This document shows, in pieces, positions 7,401-15,817 of a stretch of DNA of 38,095 nt (positions within the stretch are counted from its first letter, which is position 1; each line of letters opens with the position of its first letter). Origin of the DNA: Desulfobacterales bacterium (GTDB lineage: Bacteria > Desulfobacterota > Desulfobacteria > Desulfobacterales > UBA5852). The notes under the pieces are model-generated. The model was not told where the DNA came from, did not search any database, and saw only the letters and a program-made list of their open reading frames with translations. The position numbers and the translations under genes were made by a program. The stretch lies in NCBI GenBank assembly GCA_030065585.1, contig JASJED010000075.1:1-38095 (forward strand). Direction: 5' to 3'.

Positions 7401-9923
7401 ATGTTTGTTCAGACCATTCAATACCGGGCGGCATCCCTGCGAATCGCCCTGATCTACGCGAGCCTCTCTGTCCTGTGGATCCTTTTCAGCGATCAAATCG
7501 TTCTGGCGCTGGTCAAGGATGCGGCGACCATCACCTGGATTCAGATGGGCAAGGGCTGGTTGTTTGTAGCGGCCACCGCCGTACTGATCTATTTGCTGCT
7601 TCAGCGTGAATTTGCGGCCTACCAGCGTGCCCGGGAAGAACTGGTCGCAAGTGAGGTCCGTTTTCGAACCCTGGTTGACCAGGCGGCCGATGCCATTTTT
7701 GTCTGTGACCTCGAAGGGAAGATCCTGGATGCCAATCGTCAGACGGGTGAAAGTCTTGGATGCCCACAGGGGGATTTGTTGGGACGCCGTTTGAGCGACA
7801 TCGATGCGGATCTGGCTTCCACCGAAGATGTTCAGCAGTTTCTTAATTTGATCGTCTCCGGGGGGAACGCGACGCAGACGCGCCGCTTTAGGCGCTCCGA
7901 CGACAAGACATTTCCGGTGGAACTGCGCATCGGCATCATCGAGGTGGGCCGCCGCCGCCTGATCCTGGGGCTGGCCCGGGATATTTCCGCGCGGCGCGCC
8001 GCCGAGGAAAAGCTCTCCAAGATGCAGGCCCTGCTGCAGGCCGCCATCGAACAGAGCCCGGCGGGGATCATCATCGCCGATGCCCCCGACGCCACGATCC
8101 GCTTGGCGAATTCCGCCGCCCTGGGCATCCGCGGTACCACCAAGATCCCGCTGACCAACATTCCCGTCGATCGGCATCCCGCCAACTGGCAGACCTATCA
8201 TCCCGACGGCAGTCCTTACGCCCCGGAGGACCTTCCGCTGTCACAGGCCGTTCTGTTCGGCAAGACCACGCGCAACCAGGACGTCATCATCCGGCAGCCT
8301 GACGGACAGGAACGGTGGGTGCTGGGCAATGCCGCCCCGGTCCGCGACCAAGACGGCAAGGTGGTGGCCGGTGTGGTGGTCTTTCCCGACATCACCGAAC
8401 GCAAGCAGGTCGAACAGACCCTGCAGAAATATGAACACATCGTATCGACCTCGCATGATCTCCTGGCCCTGGCCGACCGCCAGTATGTCTTCCAGGCGGT
8501 CAGCCAGTCGTATCTCGACTACTTCGGCCGCACCCGGGAAGAGGTTATCGGCCATACGGTTGCGGAGGTCATCGGCCCGGAGCACTTCGAACGCGTGGCC
8601 CGCCCCAAGGTCGACCGCTGCCTGGCGGGTGAGGAGATCCAGTACCAGACCTGGGTGACGCTGCCCGACAATCGCCGCAAGTACTTTGACATCCGCTATT
8701 ACCCCCATTACGAAAAAGGCCGTAATCGGATTTCGGGCTATGTCATCTCCGGTCGTGATCTGACCGAGTACAAGACCATGGAAGACCAGTTGCGCCAATC
8801 CACCAAGATGGAAGCCATCGGCACGCTGGCCGGTGGCATCGCCCATGATTTCAATAATATTCTCTCGGCCATCATGGGGTATGCTGATTTGACGCTGGCA
8901 CGGACCGAAGCGGATACGGAAATGCGCCCCTACGTGGAAAAAATCCGCCAGGCCGGCAAACGGGCCACCGATCTGGTCAAGCAGATTCTGACCTTTAGCC
9001 GCCAGGGTGAACAGGAACCCAAACCGCTGCAGATTCGGCTGATCATCAATGAAGCCCTCAAATTGCTACGGGCCTCGCTGCCGGCCAGCATTCCGATCGT
9101 CACCGATCTTAAATCCGACCGGCTGATCATGGCCGATCCCACCCAGGTGCATCAAATCGTCATGAATCTCTGCACCAACGCCGCCCATGCCATGCGCGGC
9201 ACCGGCGGCCAGCTCACCGTCGCCACGCGCGATACGACCCTGGATGAAGCATTTTTGCGCCGCTACCCCGATGCCCGATCCGGGGATCACGTGCGGCTCA
9301 GTGTCAGCGACACGGGCCAGGGGATTGCGGAAGACATCATGAACCGGATCTTCGATCCTTTCTTCACGACCAAACCCAAAGAGGAAGGCACCGGCATGGG
9401 GCTTTCCGTGGTTCACGGTATCGTCAAAAGTTGCGGCGGGGTGATCACCGTCGACAGCACCGTTGGCGAGGGAGCGCGTTTTGATGTCTATTTTCCGGCC
9501 GTGGAAAAAGGCGACGAGGTCATGCGCGAAGAGGATGCGCGCCCGCTGCCCACCGGCTGCGAAAGCATCCTTCTGGTGGATGATGAGGAACTTCTGGTGG
9601 AACTGGGGCAGCGCATGCTGGAGCAACTGGGCTACCGGGTCACGCCCGTCGTCAGCAGCATCGATGCCCTGCGATTATTCGAGAAAGATCCCGACCGCTT
9701 CGACCTGGTGCTGGCGGACCTGACCATGCCTAATCTGGAGGGGGATAAACTGGCCGCAGCGATGCTCAAGATACGCCCCACGATTCCCATCATAATTGCC
9801 ACGGGATTCAGCGAAAAATTAACGGAGCAGAAGCTGGCCATGATCGGGATTCGCAAAATGGTGCTCAAGCCTATCGTGATGCGCGATATTGCCGAGACCA
9901 TCCGTCAGGTTCTGGCGGGGTGA
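7401..9923 (+). CDS. Membrane-bound PAS-PAS-PAS hybrid histidine kinase with C-terminal receiver
   Basis: An 840-residue sensor kinase. Two transmembrane helices (about residues 12-35 and 48-66) flank only a very short external loop. Then follow three PAS domains (about 80-200, 205-335 and 340-465), a HisKA helix with phospho-acceptor H482 (GGIAHDFNN), and an HATPase_c domain with an N-box (MNLCTNAAHAM) and G-boxes (DTGQGI, GTGMGLS). A receiver domain (about 722-838) has acidic VDDEE and phospho-acceptor D773 (LADLTMPN). The H-D-F-N-N type of kinase often acts on sigma54 activators, but no response regulator gene lies nearby, so it is an orphan. The ATG at 7401 is chosen because of GGGAGGA upstream; the frame is open from 7305. 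The signal is unknown and is probably sensed internally by the PAS domains, since the periplasmic part is minimal. Confidence 0.93.
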   Translation: MFVQTIQYRAASLRIALIYASLSVLWILFSDQIVLALVKDAATITWIQMGKGWLFVAATAVLIYLLLQREFAAYQRAREELVASEVRFRTLVDQAADAIFVCDLEGKILDANRQTGESLGCPQGDLLGRRLSDIDADLASTEDVQQFLNLIVSGGNATQTRRFRRSDDKTFPVELRIGIIEVGRRRLILGLARDISARRAAEEKLSKMQALLQAAIEQSPAGIIIADAPDATIRLANSAALGIRGTTKIPLTNIPVDRHPANWQTYHPDGSPYAPEDLPLSQAVLFGKTTRNQDVIIRQPDGQERWVLGNAAPVRDQDGKVVAGVVVFPDITERKQVEQTLQKYEHIVSTSHDLLALADRQYVFQAVSQSYLDYFGRTREEVIGHTVAEVIGPEHFERVARPKVDRCLAGEEIQYQTWVTLPDNRRKYFDIRYYPHYEKGRNRISGYVISGRDLTEYKTMEDQLRQSTKMEAIGTLAGGIAHDFNNILSAIMGYADLTLARTEADTEMRPYVEKIRQAGKRATDLVKQILTFSRQGEQEPKPLQIRLIINEALKLLRASLPASIPIVTDLKSDRLIMADPTQVHQIVMNLCTNAAHAMRGTGGQLTVATRDTTLDEAFLRRYPDARSGDHVRLSVSDTGQGIAEDIMNRIFDPFFTTKPKEEGTGMGLSVVHGIVKSCGGVITVDSTVGEGARFDVYFPAVEKGDEVMREEDARPLPTGCESILLVDDEELLVELGQRMLEQLGYRVTPVVSSIDALRLFEKDPDRFDLVLADLTMPNLEGDKLAAAMLKIRPTIPIIIATGFSEKLTEQKLAMIGIRKMVLKPIVMRDIAETIRQVLAG

Positions 9924-9947
9924 TTGATCCGCGGGGCCGCAGTTGAT

Positions 9948-9985
9948 TTCGCAATCCCCTCGTCGGTGGGGAAATACGGTGCGAA
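9948..9985. terminator. Stem-loop between convergent genes (possible bidirectional terminator)
   Basis: An outer 6-bp stem TTCGCA/TGCGAA (9948-9953 with 9980-9985) encloses an inner 5-bp stem TCCCC/GGGGA (9955-9959 with 9968-9972). It lies in the 82-bp gap between the ends of the converging kinase and AsmA genes. No T-run follows on either strand, so a terminator function is only positional inference. Confidence 0.3.
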
Positions 9986-10005
9986 GCACTCCCGGCCAAG
10001 ATGAG

Positions 10006-13000
10006 TCAGGGACCGGTATCCGGTGCGATGAAGCAGTCGGGCACCTTGTCATCGCGGCTGATCAGCGACCACAGGACGCCTATGGCCCGGGCCGGCAGGG
10101 CTACAATCGGGATCAGGACCTGCCCGGCCAGAATGGCGGCTTCCTCCGCCGGCACTTTGACGATGGAGGGATCCTGGAGCGCGCCGTGGATGCGAACCGG
10201 AGAGCTGCGCCGGATGATCCGCCGTTTGGACCTGGGGTTGATGATCACCGCAATGGTTTCGTCCGCAAGGTTGACTTCGCCAAAGGCCTCGGTCCGCATG
10301 CCGGGGGTTTCCACGAAAAAGACCTGGATGGTGCCGGTCCCGTCTTCAAAAAGCATGCGAAACGCCGTGCACTTCAAATCCGTATAGGACTGGCCGGCCG
10401 GACCGGTGAAGAGAAAATCCAGCGCGTCCGAAGCCAATCGTTCGATCTTGCGCTGGATCTTACCATTTTCGATCACGAAACCGGTCTCGCCATGGAGATT
10501 GGCGGCTATTTCGTGCCGGGAGCGTCCGGCGCTACGCAGGTCGGCAAAAAAGGTCAGTTGTCCGCCGAGGACCAGCGGTCGATCCACCGATGTCAGAATT
10601 TCTTCGATCTGCGCATCTTCGACGGCCAAGTACAAACCCATAAAAGGGGGCGATAGATTGGCATCCACAAAGGCGTCGATGGTCGTGGTGCCGTTCAGGT
10701 ATTTAATCGTGGTCGGTCCGATCTGCAGCCGCCCGTCTTTGACCACCAGGTCCAGACCTACATTTTTGAAAACGGTCTCGCGGCTGATCACCTCGTCGGC
10801 CATGATCTTGAGGGACAGATCCAAATCATCCAGGGTCTCCAGCGACAGGGGGCGGTCGTCGAACAGACGGGTGGGGGGCTCAGCCCGCGGGGCGTCATCG
10901 GGGCGGTTTGCGGATGTCGCGCTTTGGGGATAGAAACCAAGGTCTTCTAATCGAAGGGTCTGAGCGGCCAGGGTGGCCTCGATGGCCGGTTTGTTGCCCC
11001 GGGTAGTGCCGTGAAAGTCCGCCTGGAAGCGCGATGCGCCCAAACGGACATCGCCGTTGAATTGATGCAGGCTGTCTTTTTCCCGATACCAGCCGGTGAT
11101 CTGTGTCGGGGCCAGGGGCGGCAGGGAGATGTCCAAGAGGCGCCCCCAGGCCGGGGGATCCGATGTGCTGGTTCGCAGTTGCACATCGATGCCCCGGTTT
11201 TCTCCGGCCATGGCGACCGTCCCGGCCCCCTCGGCCTCCAGACCGCCCCTTTCTTGCGACGTCACTTGAAACCGATCAATGCGGATCTGATCATCGGACA
11301 CCCCCAGCACCAGGGATCCCGCCAGACGGGGATTATCCCTGATCTCCCGCTCCAGCGCTTTTTCCAGCCAGGGACGGGCCCCGGTTTCGAAATCGACCTC
11401 GAGCCTAGCCCGCTGCAGATTGTTGATATCCCCGAGACGGCCCTTAATGGTCAGGGTGGGTGCGGTATCAGGACCCGTGCGAATTTGAACGGCTTCGAGG
11501 TCCAGGGCATTTTGGCGGTTGGTCAGCCGGCCTGCCGCCTCCACAGGACCCAGGTCGGGGAGCGCTTCGACCGTAAAACCCGGGAGGCTGCGGATGTCCG
11601 GTGCCCGGGCCTCGATGCCCAGAGCGAGCTCATGGATGCCGCCCCCCGGGATCAGGTCGATCTGCGAGATATCGCCTGCGGCAATGATCTCCAGACCCGT
11701 CGCCGAAGTGCTCTTGAGCCTGGCATTCCGGATGGCCAGGCGGCGCTCGTTACCGGTCAACTGCCAGGAGCCGACGACCGGGCCCAGATCGGGCATGGAT
11801 ATGCCGATCAGCTTAGCGATGTTATCGGTATCCGTCGTTTTTAAATCGAATTCAAACGCGACCCCGAAGTACTGAATTCTTTCTTCCTCGAACGTTTCGT
11901 AGATGTTTTGATCGATGATGTTGTCGATTTTTCCCTTGGCCTGCAGGCTAAAACGTTTACCGTCGCCGACGGCAACTTCGATGTCAGCCATGCCGAGGAC
12001 GCCGTTGCGATCGACATCCCGCCAGCTTCCCCGCACCGGCCCCACATCCGGTAGGGTGATACCGAACAGGGCGGCAAAATCCGATGAACGGGCAGCATAG
12101 ATGCTGCCGTAGGTTTCATGACCCGAGGACACGCTTTGGGTCTCCAAAGGGATACTGTCGACCCGTCCGCGCCACTCGGCGTAAAGTCGGTCAGGATGAC
12201 CGCCGGTGGCCAGAATGTTTTCAATGGACATCTCTTCCGTTGTACCACTGACATCCGCGACGCCGCTTATCGGGCCCAGGCTGGGCATGATGCTGAGCCC
12301 CAAGAGGGGTTCCCCGGCGCTCAGGGTGGGGCTTTTCCATTGAACCTTGAACCCGAGATCGCCGACCACGCGGCCGTCTGCGTGGCGCACGAAATCGATG
12401 CCCCCTGTCACGTGGGTCTCAAGCCCTTCATCTGATTGGGTCTTTAGGATGACTTCCTGAAGTTTGAATTGCCGCGAGGATCCCACGATGCGCCCCGTGA
12501 GATCGACGCGACCGAGTTCCCCCAGTGGGATTTCGTAGAATTCGCGCAGGATTTCCGAATCTTCCGCCTGGATGCTGGCCGTGAAGTCAATCTCTTCGAG
12601 AGGCTCGTCGGCCGCCAGCGGGATCCGCCCGATCCGCCCCCGATTGGTGACTTGCACCGGGCCGCTGCCGCCCCGGTCGATGAACATATCCTCCAGGGCC
12701 AGGTGGTCGATCGGCCCCACCAGCCGGGCCGTGGCCTGGACACCGCCGATTTCCGGTATGGCGTCGGTCAGCAGCGGTTTGATCGCGGCCGTATCCGGTG
12801 AAACGACATTCAAGTTCAAGTCGACCGCGGTCAGGAGCGCGTCCTCGAACGGACTGCCCAGTTTCAGCAGGCCGTCGCAATTAAAAACGATCCCCTTGTC
12901 GTTGGCCACCCAGGCATCGTTGATCGTTACGGTGTACTGACCGTCCATATGACGCAGGGCCGCGCTCAGGCGGAATTCTTCCACGATCTTCAAATCGTCC

Positions 13001-14013
13001 GGGAACAGCCAATCGAGCAGGCGGCGGTTCTTGATCGCCTGATCGATCGCCACCTCGGTGCCGCGGCCGGTAGCCAGGCTGGGCAGCGACCCCTTGGCGA
13101 CCATCTGAATGCCGGCGCCGTTGTCAACCTCGAGGTCCAATCCCATGAGGCGTAGGGATTCGATATCGCCGGTCAGTCCGGCGGTGAAGGAGAGGCGACC
13201 CAACGAGGGCACATCGAAGGCGAAAGCCCGCAAGAGGGTGGCCAGATCCTGTTCTTCGATCGTCAGTTTTAGATTAAAACCCCGGCCCTCGACGGGGTGA
13301 TCGATGCTGCCTTTCAGGTTGGCCTGGAGATCGGCGATCGTGAACGCCAGATCGATGGGAAAAGGATTTTGGCCTTGGAAAAATTCAAGCGTTCCCCCCG
13401 TACGCCCGGAAATCCGGAACGCTTCGGCATTCAGACGGCCGTTGCCCTGGAGGATGAGCGGCCCCTTGTCGTCGATGTCATCCACATTCAGGCGCTGCAA
13501 GAAAAGTTCGTGGGGCCCCCCCTCCTTTTGATCACCGAAAAGAAACTGGAGGTCATTGAGAGCCACACGTTCCACCACCGGAAAAAGAAATCCCCAAGGC
13601 CAGCGGAACGTTGGGGAGATGTCATCCGGGGGGCTGGCTTCCTGGGCGAAGTGCAGACTGTCGACCTCCAGGTCCTTGACGAGGAGGATGCCCTGCAGCA
13701 GTGGCGCCAGGGCAATGCGAATATGGATCCGGCCGATGGCGCGCAAGGGGGGCGTACGACTATCGGGCAGCGGCTCGAAGCGGATACCCGATGCGGAGAA
13801 GGCCAACTCCCGTGACCATTGAACGTCGAAATCCCCATCGATGACCATGCGGACATCGCCCAACCGTTCGGCCCCCCAGACCGCCAAGGCACGGTAATCG
13901 TCGTCGTCCATAACGGCTACAACGACAAAAACCAAGAATAAGCCCAGGACGACCAGCACGCCAACGGCGGCGATCAGAAGCATGATGCTCTTTGGGAGAC
14001 GACGGACTTTCAA
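10006..14013 (-). CDS. Giant AsmA/TamB-like envelope protein with ~78-residue repeats
   Basis: About 1335 residues. One N-terminal transmembrane anchor (IMLLIAAVGVLVVLGLF) is followed by an AsmA-type start (DYRALAVWGAERL) and a long beta-rich periplasmic region. That region contains roughly ten degenerate units, each opening with a turn like LPDLGPV followed by a Gly and the start of a strand. They recur about every 235 bp (near 13205, 12970, 12740, 12505, 12270, 12040, 11780, 11545, 11310 and 11110). The C-terminus (residues ~1080-1310) matches the AsmA C-terminal block: GLYLAVEDA, GFVIENGKI, GEVNLADETI and PVRIHGALQDPS. AsmA-like proteins (YhdP, TamB) span the periplasm and move phospholipids to the outer membrane or affect its assembly. 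A TTG start at 14013 is preferred (AAGGA nine nt upstream, basic N-terminus); an ATG at 14094 with no ribosome site would add 27 residues. Confidence 0.85.
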   Translation of the reverse strand: MKVRRLPKSIMLLIAAVGVLVVLGLFLVFVVVAVMDDDDYRALAVWGAERLGDVRMVIDGDFDVQWSRELAFSASGIRFEPLPDSRTPPLRAIGRIHIRIALAPLLQGILLVKDLEVDSLHFAQEASPPDDISPTFRWPWGFLFPVVERVALNDLQFLFGDQKEGGPHELFLQRLNVDDIDDKGPLILQGNGRLNAEAFRISGRTGGTLEFFQGQNPFPIDLAFTIADLQANLKGSIDHPVEGRGFNLKLTIEEQDLATLLRAFAFDVPSLGRLSFTAGLTGDIESLRLMGLDLEVDNGAGIQMVAKGSLPSLATGRGTEVAIDQAIKNRRLLDWLFPDDLKIVEEFRLSAALRHMDGQYTVTINDAWVANDKGIVFNCDGLLKLGSPFEDALLTAVDLNLNVVSPDTAAIKPLLTDAIPEIGGVQATARLVGPIDHLALEDMFIDRGGSGPVQVTNRGRIGRIPLAADEPLEEIDFTASIQAEDSEILREFYEIPLGELGRVDLTGRIVGSSRQFKLQEVILKTQSDEGLETHVTGGIDFVRHADGRVVGDLGFKVQWKSPTLSAGEPLLGLSIMPSLGPISGVADVSGTTEEMSIENILATGGHPDRLYAEWRGRVDSIPLETQSVSSGHETYGSIYAARSSDFAALFGITLPDVGPVRGSWRDVDRNGVLGMADIEVAVGDGKRFSLQAKGKIDNIIDQNIYETFEEERIQYFGVAFEFDLKTTDTDNIAKLIGISMPDLGPVVGSWQLTGNERRLAIRNARLKSTSATGLEIIAAGDISQIDLIPGGGIHELALGIEARAPDIRSLPGFTVEALPDLGPVEAAGRLTNRQNALDLEAVQIRTGPDTAPTLTIKGRLGDINNLQRARLEVDFETGARPWLEKALEREIRDNPRLAGSLVLGVSDDQIRIDRFQVTSQERGGLEAEGAGTVAMAGENRGIDVQLRTSTSDPPAWGRLLDISLPPLAPTQITGWYREKDSLHQFNGDVRLGASRFQADFHGTTRGNKPAIEATLAAQTLRLEDLGFYPQSATSANRPDDAPRAEPPTRLFDDRPLSLETLDDLDLSLKIMADEVISRETVFKNVGLDLVVKDGRLQIGPTTIKYLNGTTTIDAFVDANLSPPFMGLYLAVEDAQIEEILTSVDRPLVLGGQLTFFADLRSAGRSRHEIAANLHGETGFVIENGKIQRKIERLASDALDFLFTGPAGQSYTDLKCTAFRMLFEDGTGTIQVFFVETPGMRTEAFGEVNLADETIAVIINPRSKRRIIRRSSPVRIHGALQDPSIVKVPAEEAAILAGQVLIPIVALPARAIGVLWSLISRDDKVPDCFIAPDTGP

Positions 14014-14339
14014 TGACGTGGATCCTTGGGGCCGGGATGATAACCATGCGGATTCAAAGGATGGCCCGTTATGCCAAGGGGTTACATATACCATGCGCCC
14101 GCCGGAGGCAAGACGGTGATCCGCCGCCGTGGTGGGGGCGGGAGCCGTTGGTTGACTGCTTCAGAAAGGGAATCTGACTTTACCAATAAAGATCAATAGA
14201 CAGAAACGTTTTTATCCAATAAAATTAGTCAATAATCGTCGTATGGGTAGATTATACCGAACACCTAACGTCAATCCCATTCGGGCGATAATCTTTGAAT
14301 CCGTAAAGCTTGGCTACAATTATCGGCAAGGGAGTTATC
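14014..14339. other. AT-rich divergent intergenic region
   Basis: These 326 bp separate the AsmA start from the lipoprotein start and must hold the promoters of both if they are separate units. From about 14170 the sequence becomes clearly AT-richer than the flanks. A -10-like TACAAT lies at 14315-14320, very close to the lipoprotein ribosome site AAGGGAG (14328-14334), but no good -35 is spaced from it. No hidden gene is convincing here. Confidence 0.3.
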
Positions 14340-14915
14340 ATGCTAGTGAAATCATTGCGGTCTGTCTGCGCTTTGCTTCTTTTCGGGAGCATCATCTCAT
14401 GTGAAAGCAGGGTTTCGGAAAAGGATGTCGAACGAATAATCGTATCCGCATTTGAAGCCACGCAAACGTTACCGTTGAGCCTCGATCAATGGATCATTGA
14501 CGAGTTTCAGTACAAAAGTGTGGTCGAAAATATAAAGAACAACGATGATTATACCCTCACTCAGGAGAGCCGTTTCGGGATCGACAAGGACAATGGCGAT
14601 GTAAGCATGGAAGTTGTCTGGAAGATGGACGGGTACCAGGAGCCAACCTCAGGTAGTGAATTCACGGGCGCAATTGCCGTAAATTTCAGCGGCAATGTCC
14701 ATGACGATACGGATGCTGAGGATGAAATCGAAATATCTTTTGACCTATCGATCTATGGCGATAAGGTTGACACGATCGCCTTCACAATGGCCCCCGATGA
14801 ACATCGCATCGAAAGCCCGCCCGATTTGCGCGTCAACGGAGAGCCGTTTGCATTTCATCATGACCTATCTTTCATTGCGTCGGTCACCAATACCTTCAAA
14901 TCCCTGGGGTTATAA
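14340..14915 (+). CDS. Putative lipoprotein of unknown function
   Basis: 191 residues. The N-terminus is a classic lipoprotein signal: basic MLVKSLRS, a hydrophobic core (VCALLLFGSI) and a lipobox ending ISC at residue 21-22, so the mature protein would be lipid-anchored in the envelope. The rest is an acidic, Asp/Glu-rich beta-type domain (for instance DDTDAEDEIEISFDL) with no motif I recognise. The ATG at 14340 is chosen over the one at 14310 because it has AAGGGAG at the right distance and starts the signal peptide. The gene is visibly AT-richer than its neighbours, hinting at different ancestry. It ends 4 bp before the dehydrogenase start, so the two may be co-transcribed despite their different composition. 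Confidence 0.65.
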   Translation: MLVKSLRSVCALLLFGSIISCESRVSEKDVERIIVSAFEATQTLPLSLDQWIIDEFQYKSVVENIKNNDDYTLTQESRFGIDKDNGDVSMEVVWKMDGYQEPTSGSEFTGAIAVNFSGNVHDDTDAEDEIEISFDLSIYGDKVDTIAFTMAPDEHRIESPPDLRVNGEPFAFHHDLSFIASVTNTFKSLGL

Positions 14916-14919
14916 TTGA

Positions 14920-15687
14920 ATGGACACAACGTCGAAAATCGCCGTGGTGACCGGTGCCGGTTCCGGCATCGGCCAATGCGTGGCCTTGGCCCTATGCCAA
15001 GCAGGCTGGTCGGTGGCCCTGGCTGGGCGTCGCCGGAAACCTTTGGAGGCAACAGTGGGCAAGGCCGGCGCAAACGGCGCCCGCACCCTGGTCGTTCCAA
15101 CGGATGTTGCCGATCCGGCGGCGGTCGGGCATCTTTTTTCTGAAACCCTGGCGCGATTCGGCCGGATCGACCTGTTGTTCAACAATGCCGGGATTTTCGG
15201 CCCCACGGTGTCGTTCGAGGACATACCCTATGGCGAATGGCAAGCGGTCATGAACATCAATGTGACCGGGATGTTCCTATGCGCCCGCGAGGCCTTCCGG
15301 GCCATGAAGCGCCAGGACCCCATGGGCGGGCGCATCATCAACAATGGTTCCGTATCGGCTCACGTCCCGCGGCCCAATGCGGCGGCCTACACCACGGCCA
15401 AGCATGCCATCACCGGCCTGACCCGATCGCTGTCGCTCGACGGGCGCAGGCACGACATCGCCTGCTCCCAGATCGATATCGGCAACGCCGCCACCGACAT
15501 GGTCAAGAACCTCCAGGTGGACGGGGCCGGTGCGCGTCAGGCCAACGGCCGTATTGCCCCCGAGCCCACCATGGACCTGGACCACGTGGCACGGGCCGTG
15601 GTCCATATGGCCGGGCTGCCCTTGAGCGCCAATGTGCAGTTCATGACGCTCATGGCCACCAAGATGCCCTATATCGGGAGGGGATGA
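14920..15687 (+). CDS. Short-chain dehydrogenase/reductase (SDR)
   Basis: A 255-residue classical SDR, a typical length. The cofactor motif TGAGSGIG spans residues 11-18, NNAG residues 88-91, the structural Asn is N112, and the catalytic Ser-Tyr-Lys are S144, Y157 and K161 (YTTAK). The ARG-like GRRR at 36-39 after the second strand suggests preference for NADP(H). Such enzymes reduce or oxidise alcohols and ketones, including 3-oxoacyl substrates and sugars; the specific substrate cannot be read off. The C-terminal part ([19 protein letters not shown]) resembles SDRs of the general FabG-like class. It starts 4 bp after the lipoprotein gene, with only a weak ribosome site (GGGG), so it may depend on coupling to that gene. 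Confidence 0.9.
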   Translation: MDTTSKIAVVTGAGSGIGQCVALALCQAGWSVALAGRRRKPLEATVGKAGANGARTLVVPTDVADPAAVGHLFSETLARFGRIDLLFNNAGIFGPTVSFEDIPYGEWQAVMNINVTGMFLCAREAFRAMKRQDPMGGRIINNGSVSAHVPRPNAAAYTTAKHAITGLTRSLSLDGRRHDIACSQIDIGNAATDMVKNLQVDGAGARQANGRIAPEPTMDLDHVARAVVHMAGLPLSANVQFMTLMATKMPYIGRG

Positions 15688-15817
15688 AGCGTGATGCCGA
15701 GTTGATAAAAAATGTGCGCATCTGCTTTCTCATCAGTGCGATTACGGCCTAATCGAAGATGCGGGTTTCCCATTCGCCAAATGACGCAATACGGTTTCAA
15801 TAATGATTTTTCGCCGT

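Noticed and set aside
15739-15755. CGATTA-cggcc-TAATCG hairpin between the convergent SDR and protease genes
   Set aside because: Only 6 bp and no T-run on either strand; too weak to call a terminator.
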